Below are positions 49,986-62,166 of a DNA stretch of 64,000 bases, piece by piece. A program made the translations under genes and the position numbers. Each line of letters begins with the position of its first letter. Position 1 is the stretch's first letter. Below the pieces are notes generated by a model that made no database searches, had not been told where the DNA came from, and saw only the letters and a list, made by a program, of their open reading frames with translations. This DNA is from Parasponia andersonii (taxonomy: Eukaryota > Streptophyta > Magnoliopsida > Rosales > Cannabaceae), in assembly GCA_002914805.1 (NCBI GenBank), contig JXTB01000129.1:482763-546762 (forward strand), written 5' to 3'.

Positions 49986-52900
49986 ATACTGATACTAGCT
50001 TCTTTTCAAATAATATATATATATATATGAGCACCAATCCAATTTTTTTTTTTACTCGTGTATAAGTATTAATTTGGTCTAAATTGAAAAAAAAAACCCT
50101 AAATTAACCAAAAACCTTGAATGAATTTAAAAAAAAAAACCGCAAAATGGGGAAAAAAAGTGAGAAGGTTGAGTATCTATTGTTCTTTCTTCCATTTTTA
50201 TTTCTCAAATTTCATCTAAATTTTTTTTTTCTGATTTATCAAATTTAATTTAAATTTTACTTTTGACTAAGGGTATTTTAGTTTTTTTTCTCCATTTTAA
50301 TTTTGAAAAATTATTAAATTGAGAGGTTCTTTAGTGGTTGAAGCCTAGTGCTAGCCACATTTCCTTTCTTAATATGAAGATCCTAGTTTAAATCCCATCT
50401 CCTTTAAGTCAAAAAAAAAAAAATCCAAATGGGGGATTTTGTAATATTTAGAATCCAAAGATGGACCCTTCAATTTGGCCAAAACTGAAGGGAGATGTTT
50501 GCAAATATTTTTTTTTAAGAATATTATATATATATGGATTAAATATGTCTTATATCTTACTGGGTTAAAAAAAAAAAAAAAATCTTCACGCTATATGCCT
50601 ATAATTATTCGTTTATTTTTTTTTCTTATAAAAAAACAAAATCATAATGACGGATCGCTTGCAATTCTTCATGAATAAAGCTGTTGCCGAATTGCCAGTG
50701 AAGGCTAAGGCTACTCCAATCTATACATAACTGAAGTTTATTTTTATTTTTTTAATATCGAAATAATTTGTTAGCTTTTTTTTTTTTTTGATTAATAAAA
50801 TAATTGGTTTGCTAATTGAATATATTTTCAGTCACTGTTGATTGGACTTTCAAATTACTTTAAACCAAATATATAGAAAAGGAATTTGGTGCTGGCCAGT
50901 CCAGCATATCCAGTGAAAATCGATACCAATGGCGTTTATTCAGTCTATAATTAGTTATCTATAAATCGATAAACAGTTTTATTTTCTAGACTATATATGT
51001 AACTTGCGTAGTATAACTTTTCCCCTCCGCAATAGAAGGATTAAATCCTATCGAGTACATAAATTTCATAAAATCAGGTGCTCAGCATAATTAGTTTGAC
51101 TTGATCGAGAGATTTCGAATATAATTTGGAGATTCTTATTAAGCTGCTAATTAATAATCTTCTTCATTAATGTTGTACGCGCCAATTTATGATCTCCCTC
51201 TAGCTTCAATATATACCGAAGTTCGCAAATTCCAAGAGAAAATACGCTGGCACAACCCGCACGTACGCGTTAACAATTTTTTTTTTTTTTTAAAAATTAC
51301 AGATAAAACATATCCCCATATTAATGAAGTGCAGAGATCAATGCGCTGTGTTTTGGTTCCAGTTTCCAGACAAGTCATATTGTTGACAGCTAATTAAAAG
51401 TGAAAAACTTCATAGGTGTAGTGTTTTATTATTAGTTAGGTATATGGGAAAGGAAATAATTCGAACTATACATGCATGTGTAGCGAATTGGCTTTTTCTA
51501 ATACTAACACCTGAACTTTTGTATCTCTGACTGTGAAGTGCGAAGGAGGCATTTTAAGAATTAAAACGCGGTTCTATGAATTTATATTGTAGGTTTACAT
51601 AAAAGCGTCTCGTGATAATGATGCACGTAGAACAGTTTTTTTTTTTTTTTTTTTTTTTTTTTCTTTTAAATATAAATTGATGAGCTAGGTAAAATATGTT
51701 CAAATTGTCTTACAGCACTCACTGTTTAAGCCCATGAAATGTTCAAGGTCTAATTAATTATCTTGCATTATGCCTTTGTAAGACCAAATTTTAGCAGTTA
51801 TTTTATTAGTTCAGAAATATATGCATAATAGCACAGAAAGAATCATACTAATCACTCCTCAAAACTTCATAATATTATGTAAAATTTACTCTTCTTTGAT
51901 TGGATACTTTTACCCAAATTTTCAAAAAATCATACGAGTAGCATCATGTCTTACCATGTAAGACACCCTGCATCCATGATAAATTTGATTTTTCATTTCA
52001 AAGGAAAGTTAATCGCATAAATATTGAGTTGAATTTGTTTTTATAACTTCACGTATTCCAACATGAAAAAAAATAATAATAATAATTACGGGCAAGCACG
52101 AGGCCAAGTGAGGGCTGAAGCCCTATTAAAAGTTTGAAAAAAAATTATATATAACCTAAATAAAATAAAAAAATTATGAATAAGTAATAAGTCCCCGTTA
52201 AAGAATTTGATAGCCCACTCAAATACTCGTTGTTGAATATAAAAGTCTAAAGAAATTGATGAACTTCAAAATTATGCCTAATATTTATTTTTGAATATAA
52301 AAATCTAAGAGGTTCGATAGATTTGAACATGACAGATTTGAACATGACGTCAAAATATTATGCTAGTAGTTTAAAACTTAAAAAGACCAATAAGAAACTT
52401 AAGACTTAAATTTAGTTCTTATGTAATAAAAATTGCGAATTGAATTAAACAGAAAAGAGAAAAGCAAGAAAATAATGAGCTTGCAAAAAAAGTTGATATA
52501 AGAAAAATAAATATATATCTATTAATTTATCGGTTTAAGATATTAATATTAATTTTACTAGTTGATTCTATTATTGTAGAAAAGTATTTTCTTCTATAAA
52601 TTTTATCAAAAATTAATTGTATAATAAAATAAGTGATTAATGAATAAAGGATACGCGAAAAAAGGCATTTTAAATTTTATTAGCTTGATAAGGAATTTAT
52701 TATAACGGCTATAATGTCAGCCCACTAACAACAAATTCTAACTTCGTCCATGATCACGGGTTTGACGCGTCTTGAGTCAGAGATAAGAGAGTGTAAAAGG
52801 TCAAGAGAGCCACGGTGTCGTGACTCGTGAGTCGTAAGAGGAGAATGGTAAGTCACAAACAAATAAGCTTAGCTCCCAAGTCAAGTCCAAGCACTCCCAC
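48450..52900. other. AT-rich intergenic DNA
   Basis: I see no gene. Present are an 8-bp inverted repeat (cagcgcct/aggcgctg) at about 48448-48473, a (TA)n run at 49950-49983 interleaved with 'tgatactgatacta' words, a poly-T run at about 51638-51661 and a possible SINE head at 50330-50400. Confidence 0.45.
50330..50400 (+). repeat. Possible tRNA-derived SINE head
   Basis: An A-box-like 'tagtggttgaag' (50332-50343) is followed about 40 bp later by a B-box-like 'agtttaaatccc' (50386-50397), then a poly-A run at about 50411-50423. The order and spacing fit a short pol III-derived SINE. Similarity is by eye. Confidence 0.4.
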
Positions 52901-52927
52901 AGAGTCTGCGATTGCCAGTTGTCAAAA

Positions 52928-53120
52928 TCACGTGGTGTCCCCCTTTCTACCAATCACGCAAAACCGTAGCTTGCATCGACTTTCACCCAAAATGTTACGT
53001 GGCTTCTCCGGCCCACATGATTACCCGACAGCTGGACATATTCGCGGATCAAACCTCCCAACTCCTTCGTGCGCCGCCCTCTCTTCATTTAGCCACTCCA
53101 ACTCTCCACTCTTTATATAT
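52928..53120 (+). promoter_or_regulatory. Promoter of the DUF241 gene: G-box and TATA box
   Basis: A CACGTG G-box lies at 52929-52934 and a TATATATA box at about 53113-53120. The latter is about 135 bases upstream of the ATG at 53250. A CTC-repeat (about 53126-53145) and an A-rich tract in between form the likely 5' UTR. Confidence 0.5.
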
Positions 53121-53249
53121 ATTTCCCTCCTCCTCCTCCTCCTCCTCCGCCACAACACAACATTTCCAAAACAAAAGGGAAAGAGGGAAAAAGAGAAAAA
53201 AAAAAAAAAGAAAAACATACAAACGACACAAGAAAGACGAAACGACACA

Positions 53250-54155
53250 ATGGTAGGCGTTTTCAGGCGATCTCTCTCTTTTCCGAACAAAATCGCAAGC
53301 CGTAACAACAGTCCATCGAAACCGCCGATATCTCACCACACCCGATCCATTAGTCTTCCATGCAGATCTCACCCGTTGATTTCCCAGCTCAGGGACGGCG
53401 TCGCCGAGCTCCACCGATGGGCCACCCAACCGGATTCCCGGACCTCCGCCTGGCTCGCCGACGGGTTGACCCGACTCAAGGACATCCACGACTGCCTCGA
53501 CGACATTCTCCAGCTCCCTCAGACCCAGGAGTCCCTACGCCGCCAGCCCCACTCTGCCGCCGAGAATCTTCTAGAAGACTTCCTCCGCTTCGTCGACGTG
53601 TACGGGATCTTCCAGACCTCGATGCTGGTGCTCAAGGAGGAGCAGTCGGCGGCGCAAGTGGCTCTGAGGAAGAGAGACGAGTCAAAGATTTCTCTCTACG
53701 TGAAATCCCGAAAGAGAATGGCCAAAGAGATGGGAAAGCTAATCTCGGCCGTCCGATGCATGAAGGGGCGTTCGGCTCCGCCGTTAGTCTGCGTCGGCGA
53801 CGCCGAACTTGCCGACGCCATAGAGGACGTGGTGGAGGTAACGGTGACGGTCTCTTTGGCGCTTTTTAACGGAATAGCGACGCCGTTTGGGTCGAAAAGA
53901 TCGACGTGGAATGTGGGGTTGAGTGGGCTGAGGAAGAAGGCTAAGGTGGTTGAGGAAGGCATTGAGGAGTTTGGAGAGGTTGGAGCAGAGTGTCTGTTGG
54001 GTTTGAGGAAGAAGAGCGATGAAGAGATCAGAAGCGCCTCGAAGAAAATGCAGGAGTTGGAAATTTGCATTGGTGGGATTGAGAGTGGCGGTCAAAGGAT
54101 TTTCAGGAGTTTGATTAACGCCAGAGTTTCCTTACTCAACGCTCTCACACAGTAG
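53250..54155 (+). CDS. DUF241 family protein, 301 aa, intronless
   Basis: The start MVGVFRRSLSFPNK at 53250 is chosen because it precedes the conserved N-terminal block (HHTRSISLPCRSHPLISQL) and follows the TATA box and leader. The frame is open upstream to 52827, but that part is low-complexity leader sequence. Family blocks follow: LHRWATQPDSRTSAWLADGL, LKDIHDCLDDILQLP, LLEDFLRFVDVYGIFQTSM, RKRDESKISLYVKSRKRMAK, and a C-terminal ESGGQRIFRSLINARVSLLN. The protein is helical with no signal peptide. DUF241 is a plant-specific family, usually intronless, of unknown biochemical role. The coding part is much more GC-rich than its surroundings. Confidence 0.93.
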   Translation: MVGVFRRSLSFPNKIASRNNSPSKPPISHHTRSISLPCRSHPLISQLRDGVAELHRWATQPDSRTSAWLADGLTRLKDIHDCLDDILQLPQTQESLRRQPHSAAENLLEDFLRFVDVYGIFQTSMLVLKEEQSAAQVALRKRDESKISLYVKSRKRMAKEMGKLISAVRCMKGRSAPPLVCVGDAELADAIEDVVEVTVTVSLALFNGIATPFGSKRSTWNVGLSGLRKKAKVVEEGIEEFGEVGAECLLGLRKKSDEEIRSASKKMQELEICIGGIESGGQRIFRSLINARVSLLNALTQ

Positions 54156-57100
54156 AGATGAAAAGAAAAAAAAGAAAAAAAAAAAAACAGAAAATGAAGA
54201 TGTTGTTTTCTATTATCTGAACACAAAAGTTAGAAATGTTATAATTTGTTTGTTTTTTTTTTTAATCAGAAAAAAAGATAAAAATTTGAATAGAGATTGA
54301 GGGTTTGTACATGGGGTGACTTTTGGATCTGTAAATTGATGGTCTTGGAAGATTTGATACAACTATGCAAACTAACTAACTGGATTTCTTTCAGCAATAT
54401 TATTTGTTTTTCATTTAATTACTTCTCAATTATTGTTTTGAGTTTGATTAAGAGTAACGGTCGTGCAGACGATTTTGTAGCAAAATGCGGGATTTTGGCA
54501 TCAATTCATGCCAGTAATCATTGCTGTCTTTGTGATTACATGATGGATCTTACCATAATTATGTTTATGACCTACGCATAAAATCGAGATCGAGTTAGCT
54601 CAAATAACAAGAATAGTCTAGATTCGAATCATATAAGCATAAAAATTATTATTCAATTTTATTATTCCTAATTGAATTAGGGCGAAGATTCTGTAAAAAT
54701 TTTTATTTTTTAATTTGTAATAATAAATAGAGATCATTACTCATTTAAATTTAAATTTTTTTTAAAAAAAGCAAGACAATAATTTTTTTTTTTAAATTAT
54801 AGTGCATTTGAGGGAAAAAAAAAACAATTAAAAAGGGCAAATAAATCTTCATGTGGGTCAATCGTCAATGCATGCAGGTGCAACTTGCAAAATGGGCAAA
54901 TAATTTTTCTTGTTCTTTTCCTTTACTTTTTTTTTCCTCGAAAAAGTAGTATTGGATTGTTGGTAAGAAAGATGAAAGAATTTCCTTTTTGTAATAGGTA
55001 GGGAATTCAACAACTTGGATATGTAACATCAGAAGTTGACGTCGCCATGTTAAACACATTAACAATGAAAGGTTTGAGATTAACATAAATCTGCTTAATC
55101 CTTGGATTGGTTTAGTTACATCTTTCTTAATTAGCCTTTAAAACTGTAAAGTATAACATAAGGTATGTATTCCAGGAAAAAAAAAAAACATAAAGTATAT
55201 ATGTTAACTAATATAATTTATTATTTTAATTTATACAAATTTATTTAAATTAGTTATATATTTGCCGGCCTCGTGAATGTGTGTAAACTAAAGGAATGTT
55301 TTTCGCTTTGAGAAAGCCAAAAGACAGAGGAAAAGTTTCAAATTAAATTATATACACAAGCAAAGTTCCGATGCACCTGAATGTTTCTCATAGAAAATAA
55401 TAACAACAACAAATAAAAGTAAAAAAAAATGGTAATCGCGTCAGTACGTAGTGAAAGGCCCAAGACATTAGTTAGATTAAAATTGCACGTTAATTAGAAG
55501 AATACAGCACGTGGTTTGTCAGATATATATACAAATAATTGAACTATGTCATTAAACACAATTATTTAGTTCCAATAATTTTTTCATCATAACTTATGCT
55601 CTAGACATATAATGGAGTCTAGGTGTGGAATTAATAAAAGAGTTTCATAACAAAGCTTTCCTATCATTGCATCTGTTTTGTCCATGCTGAAACTAGCTCA
55701 AGGCTGCTCCCAGCAAATGGTGGTCGCTTAATTTAAGTGTAAGTTCTTAGATAGAGTCGATGATTGGGAGCTTTAGATACTAACAAACGTATTCAAATGA
55801 TTGAACTATCGCTTTTGTTAGCCGGCTGCTACATGGCCATTTAATTTTCAGTTTCATATATATATTTTTTCTGAATAAAGTTTCGCACATATTTCAAATC
55901 TTAAAATATGATTTGGATGAAACGTTTATGCAGGAACATATTCCACGCGATTTTAAAAGCTATCCAAATAATCATACTATAACCAAAGGTCATTCTCCAA
56001 TTTGCCGTTAAATGACTTTTTTTAACCGTACACAATTAATAAGAACTATGGAATGGAGTGGGTTTTCTGTCTCAAAGGCATCAGCAACCCAATTTATTAA
56101 AACCTTTTTTAGATATATTGTTAAATTTCATAAATAAAAAACATTGTCTGTTACTGTGTGCAAAAAATTATTTTTCTAAAATATAAAAGTACAAAATTAG
56201 TTTAAAAAAAATAAAAAAGAAGTTAATGCATTTGTCTCTAAAAGGTAAGAAAAAAATATAGACAAAAAAAAAAAAAATAAAAGTATAAAGCATCACAAAT
56301 TAATTCAAATATATATGAAAATTTATTAAAACTTGACAATTGTAAAAATATAGAAAGAAACATTCAAAACACCAAGTAAGTTAAATACGGTACATTTTAA
56401 AGGGTTTGGCAAGGGCTCAAACTGCGAAACTTATTGCATTGCAGTGTTGTTTGGTATTATTTTTTGATTCTGCTTTTAGAAGTTAAAAGTGGTTAAAAAA
56501 AAAAGAAAAAGAGAGGAGAAAACGTTTTGGTAAGTTATTATTTTTATTCAACCGATTTTAAAAGTTACATTACTATTTTTAGCGGAACATAAGTTGAGTA
56601 ACTGTGGTTTTCAACAATTTTTATAAATTAAATTTATTAAATACTATTTTTCCTCACAGATATATTTTACTCAAAGTACAACTATATTGCAGCATAGCAC
56701 AACGATATCAAATTGATGCTCCACTTCACTCTGTTGGTTGGGCCGTGAGTGCCTTTCACGGTCAACCGGAGATTTTGTACCTCTAATAATCTGGAAATAT
56801 GATTGATCTCTGATATGATTAATAGACCGTTATCACTATTATTTTGAATAGAAATACAGGTTTAGCAACATAAAACCATAGGTCAGAAAACTTAAATCTC
56901 TAATTTTGTTTTCTTCCAAAAAGTCACGCAAATTGTTTGACAAATAGTGAAGCGTCTATGAGAATTTTAGGGTTTCAATTTCGCCATCACGGTCTACGCC
57001 ACAACGAATCGTGAATTGGGTTTTGTTTAATTTGGGCCTTCCCCTCAAGCTAGAGAAAAATTTTCAATCTCGGCAATTGACATATATGCCCATAGCCGAT

Positions 57101-58950
57101 GGTTCAGTCGTCAGCATAAAATACATACGTGGATAAAAAGCTGAAACAACAAATTCCATGCGATAGTTAGAGTTACACCTACACTACACCTAAAGGTAAC
57201 ATCTGAATATTCTCACTTTTTCCCCCCGAAAATAAGTAATATGAGGCTTATGAGCTTCGCCCCCTTCTCCCAAAAAGAACAGTTTTAGGATTTTTTTTAT
57301 TTTTTTTTACTCTCATGTTGGGAGATCATGTTTATTTCAGAAATCGAGTTTGAAACTTGGGTACACTGTAGTTAGATCGTTGGTTTTGATTTGTAACGTG
57401 TACATTTTTAGCGAGTTACTTTTGGGGTCAAGTCAAGATTCTTTGTTTGGCGATTGGCATGAATAAATAAAATTAAAAAAAAAAATTGAACTTCAACGCA
57501 CTAATCAATTACAAAAGTATTACACTATCAAAGTTTCAAAATCACATCCGAACTGAGACAAAAGAAATATATGGCTTTAGCAGGCATAAGATTGTCTTGT
57601 TCTTGAGCACCAGGCCACGGCCCACGAGGCCGACAGAGATTCGTCAACAACACGCTAAAAAGGAACATGGGCCGTGCAAAGTAAGGCTTTGTAAGGACAT
57701 GTTTGGGCTCCACTTAAGTTGCCCCACTCAAACCCAATAAAGAAGAACCAAATTCAAAGTTAACTACAAAGTCATTTTCAAATATCAGTAACAAAAATCA
57801 TTCATCAGCACTTCCATGCAAGTTATGGATTTTCACTGACTGGGTGGTAAAAAAAAAAAAAATGAAGGTGAAAATCATAATGAATTCACTTCCCAACAAT
57901 ATGCATGGTTTTTAAAGTGATTGTTGGGGGACCTTTCAGTGCGCTGCCAGTGCTCGTGGATTGTTATTACAATCATAGTAATAATTAAAGTGAGTTCTTT
58001 ACCACGTATATAAATTTATACGGAAAACATATAGAAAGACTGCCTCTTCTAGGAATTAGGATAAAGAAGTGTAAGATAAGAAATGTACCACTCCTTAGTA
58101 TGGTACTTTACTATTTGTATTCTCCACCTCAAAAGCAATCAAGAGAAGCCAAATTTTACTGAGTTGGAATTCCACCGGGACCTTCTTTTTAGATAGTGTC
58201 CACTTTCCTATTCTATCTTAGACATCTATCTCTTCGTTGGCCTAAATGTAGTGTTTTTTCAAATTATTGAAGTTGGGTCTATATTAATTGATATATTTAC
58301 CTTCTCTTCTCACAACGGTTAATCTTGTCTAAGAGACAAAAACATAATGGGATGCTTTTTAAGCATTATCATTCATTTGAATATAATCCCATTTTTGCTT
58401 TTTTGTTATGAGTACTTATGATTATTAGTATTATGATAGTATTGAAACTAATATCACACACTTTTTCTTATTGTCAAATTCACAATAAAATTATCAATCA
58501 ATGGCCTTTTATTTTGTCAGTTTTTCTTTTCCGTCTCTGTCTCTGTTGAGTCGCAACTCCCAAGTAACAATACAAATTTCAGAATATAGTAGTGGTACAA
58601 TTGCAAATAATGCAGAATGCCCAATAACTGAAGAAGACCGAAAACACACTCCATGTGTAATAAAGACTAAAAGGAGGCCCACCGTTGCAAAAATCTCAAA
58701 CACCCGAAATTTGAGACGTTATGCGATGATGGTTTAGCATACAGTACACTATACACTAAAACTATTAAAACTATGCCGCCAGAGTTTCCAATCTTCAAAT
58801 TTTTCCAAACCAAATATAGAGTAGTGGTCCTTCACATTCCCGAACACAAACCACAAAGACGCCATTAATAAATTAAATCATAGAACCTCAGGCCAATACC
58901 AATCTACCTGGCTAGCTAGCTCAACTCCTCCTCTCCTCCCTAATTTTCAA
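54156..58950. other. Intergenic DNA
   Basis: The first 200 bases are the likely 3' UTR of the DUF241 gene. I see no further gene. The stretch at about 56440-56700 has TTTGGT-type ends and words like 'gcagtgttgtttggta', possibly another hAT-like MITE. Low-complexity poly-A and poly-T runs are frequent. Confidence 0.4.
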
Positions 58951-59032
58951 AATCAGAGCTAGACGGCGTTTTGAAAACTCACACAAGATTTGGGTTCAAA
59001 CTTCACTTCATTTCACAGTCCCTCTCTCAGTC

Positions 59033-61752
59033 ATGGGCTGCACCAACTCGAGGCTCGACGACCTCCCCGCCGTGGCTTTATGCCGTGACCGTTGCAAATA
59101 CCTGGACGAAGCTCTCCGCCGTAGCCACGCCTTGGCCGAAGCCCACGCCGCTTATCTCGAGTCCCTAAAGCCGCTGGGTCCCACCTTCCACCGTTTCTTC
59201 GGCCGAAATGTCAACCGCCGAGTCAACGACGGCGACCTTCCAAAGTCTCCTCCTCCTCCGCCAGCGGTTACTTCACCTGGTCATAAATCCAACTCGGGCT
59301 CGAACTCAGGGTCGCACCTCCGATTCACTTCCGATTCCGAGGGCGACGATTCTGATAATCGCGATAAGGATTTCAACGCTTTGACCCGAATTCGGCCTAA
59401 TTACCTCCACGAAGACGAAACCCAAGGCCTAATCCCTCATCACGGCTTTAATTTCTCGAGCTCGAAGCCACCTCCGTCTCCGCCGCCGGCTTCGCTCGGC
59501 TCGGCTTGGGATTTCTTGAACTTGTTCGAGAATTTCGAGAAGTACGAGCGGCTGTACGTCTCGAATTCGGAGCGGGAAGCCGCGGAGAACAAAGCTAAAT
59601 TCGAGGGAGACGCGAAATCTGGCGCAAATGCGAAGAGAGTTGCGGACGAAGAGCGGAGCAAGCCGAGTGGAGTGGCGGACAAGAATGGTGAAACGAAGAA
59701 GGAGAACGACTCGGCCGCTTCGACGGCTCCAAACGGTACAGTCAGTGTTGACCCGGAAGCCATGAACGAGATTCGGGTTCAGTTCGTTCAAGCTTCGGAG
59801 TCGGGCTATGAAGTCTTAAAGTTACTCTACTCTCGTCCGAGGATACCTCTTAATAATCAAGGTACATTTTTGTCTCTCTCTCTCTCTCTCTTTTTCGGTA
59901 CTGGGCTTTTATTTGTTGAGGTCAACGTGTTTGAATTTTTTCTAATGGGTGTTGGTCAAAATTTAATAGATTCTTTTCGGTTGGTTTTGGAGGAAGATGT
60001 TGGGGTGGTCAGTTCACCAAACCTGACTTCGACTCTAAAGCAGCTCCTATTGTGGGAGAAGAAACTTTATTTTGAAGTTAAGGTATATGTAGTATTCTTT
60101 TCTGATTTTTGTCCGTCATTATTAATATTATTTCAAAATTATGCGAAAAGTCAGAATGGTCTTTTTACATTCTTTCTTGTGTAGGCCGAGGAAAAATTGC
60201 GAACAATTTATCAGAGGAAGTTTCAACAGCTGAAAATGTTGGATAGGGAGGGCAGTGCCAGTAAAGCACAGAGAGCTAATTCGACTCGGGCGTTACTGAG
60301 AGACTTAACAACTAAATTGAAGATTGCGTTTCAGATTGTTGACAGGATATCGCTAGCAATAAATAAGTTGAGGGATGAAGAATTGTGGCCTCAGATCAAG
60401 GAATTGAACAATAGGTATGTGTGATTTTTGTGATTACTTCCTATTTTTCATGACCTACATTTTCTTTTTCTTCGTTTTAATGTTTTGAATTTTAGGTCTA
60501 TACACGTTATTATTGTTTTGAATTTGAGCTTCTAGACATAATTTGTTGGAGAGTAGTTTATTATGGTCATATTTCGTGTTAAAGGTTTTAAAAACTATAC
60601 TAGATGGATGGCTCGCCTTTAAACGCTCTTTTCAATCCGGCCTATTGACATTTCTTGAATTTTCTTTGACCTACTTACTTGTGCTGTCTAGTGACAATAC
60701 CAATAGGAAAAATGAAATCGTTTTCCTGGTGATGGTTTTTTCATTGAAACAACGGGACTCGAAGATTGTTTTTGTTAATTTTTCAAAAAATTTTCCCCTG
60801 TTGCCACATGTAAACTACTTCAAAGTATGAAAACTGAACTTTCTGCCTAGAAATGGGAAAGACCTTGGTCAGGAAAGGAAAGGGATTGGGGAAAAAAGTA
60901 GGAGGAAAAAAAAGACTAGTCTTAACCATTCTTAAAGTGAAGTTATGTTTTAGATTAACTTCATGCTGTGGTGTGCTGTGGCTAACTTAATCATTTTAAT
61001 GTCCTAGATTACTTCCAATGTGGAAAGCCATGCTAGAATGTCACAAGCGCCAGTACCAAGCAATCGCAGAAGCCAAAAGTCTAGACACCTATGCCATCAC
61101 ATCTAATGAAAGGCTGAATAGAGCTGATCTTGAAGCAGCGATACAACTCAAGCTAGAGCTTCAAACCTGGAACGTAAGCTTCTCTAATTGGATTTTCGCT
61201 CAAAAGGACTATATAAAAACCTTGAATGGTTGGCTTATGAGATGTCTTTTGTATGAACCTGAAGAAACACCTGATGGTTTGAATCCATTCTCCCCCGGTA
61301 GGCTTGGAGCCCCCACTATTTTTGTGATCTGTAATCACTGGTCTCAAGCCTTGGATAGGCTCTCAGAGAAGGAAGTGATTGAAGCCATTCAGGCATTTCT
61401 TGCCTGCGTTGATTTGCAATTGAAAGAACACAACGTAGATTTACAGAAAATGGTAATTGCAGACAAAGAAATCGATAGAAAATTGAAAATGCTGGAGAGG
61501 GAGGAGCAAAAGATGCTAAAGGTGATTCAGGGTCGAGAAAAAAATATGCTGCTATTTGCTGGACAGAAGGGGACTAGCTTTGTTCTTAACCACAGTGAAT
61601 TAACTAGGTGTAGTAATTTGCAGTCGGGTTTGAAGCAGATATTTGTGGCCATGGAGAATTTCTTGGCAAACTCCATACAAGTATACGAGGAACTTCGTGT
61701 GCGTATCGAAGAAGTTGTCGAATATGCCTCAGAGAACCTAAGCGGTCCATAG
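59033..61752 (+). CDS. DUF630/DUF632 protein (NRG2-like), 638 aa
   Basis: Four exons keep phase: 59033-59861, 59970-60082, 60185-60414, 61008-61752 (1917 nt). The N-terminus MGCTNSRLDDLPAVALCRDR is the DUF630 block, with Gly2 and Cys3 as likely myristoylation and palmitoylation sites for membrane attachment. A Pro/Ser-rich and acidic disordered region follows (about residues 70-160), then WDFLNLFENFEKY. DUF632 runs from about residue 240 to 560 and is mostly helical (QFVQASESGYEVLKLLYSRP, LLLWEKKLYFEVK, MWKAMLECHKRQYQAI). The family includes Arabidopsis NRG2, a regulator of nitrate signalling, and APSR1, but which paralog this is cannot be told from sequence alone. Confidence 0.93.
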
Positions 61753-62127
61753 TATTTTAGTATGGATATATGAAGGTATCTGTCTCCCTTGTTATAAGCA
61801 CTTTTTTTTTTTTTTTTTTTCCGGTTTTGTTTTGTGATTGTTTCTGGGGTTTTGTGATTACTCGGATTAACCTGGTTATATTTACAGGAATTAACCAAGT
61901 TCGCTTCCTATCAACGAGGCTGATGAAATGTGTTCCATCGTTTAAGTGATGATTCATTCCTTTATTAACATGCAATTTTTGGCTTTAAGAGACGAGACAA
62001 ATAAAGCGTACTGGTTACGATCTGGCGTGCTGGTCCTGGAGGCAACCGACGTGGTAAATGTACCTAACTGGCCGCTGATTTTATTCAGTTTGTGCCCTCT
62101 TTAGACTTTCAATTTCAGATGATGAGG

Positions 62128-62166
<39 letters not shown>

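Noticed and set aside
52827..53249. In-frame extension of the DUF241 protein by 141 codons upstream
   Set aside because: The extension is low-complexity, includes the TATA box and CT/A-rich leader, and lies before the conserved family start at 53250.
53360..53869. 169-codon frame inside the DUF241 gene
   Set aside because: It is an Arg/Pro-rich shadow of the real frame in GC-rich sequence.
54591..54635. tRNA-like words (ttagctcaaa, agattcgaatc)
   Set aside because: A and B box spacing is too short and no cloverleaf can be drawn, so neither a tRNA nor a SINE is supported.
59862..60184. Reading straight through introns 1 and 2 of the NRG2-like gene as coding
   Set aside because: Splice signals at 59862/59969 and 60083/60184 restore family sequence on both sides; the through-read gives a truncated protein ending at the acceptor TAG.
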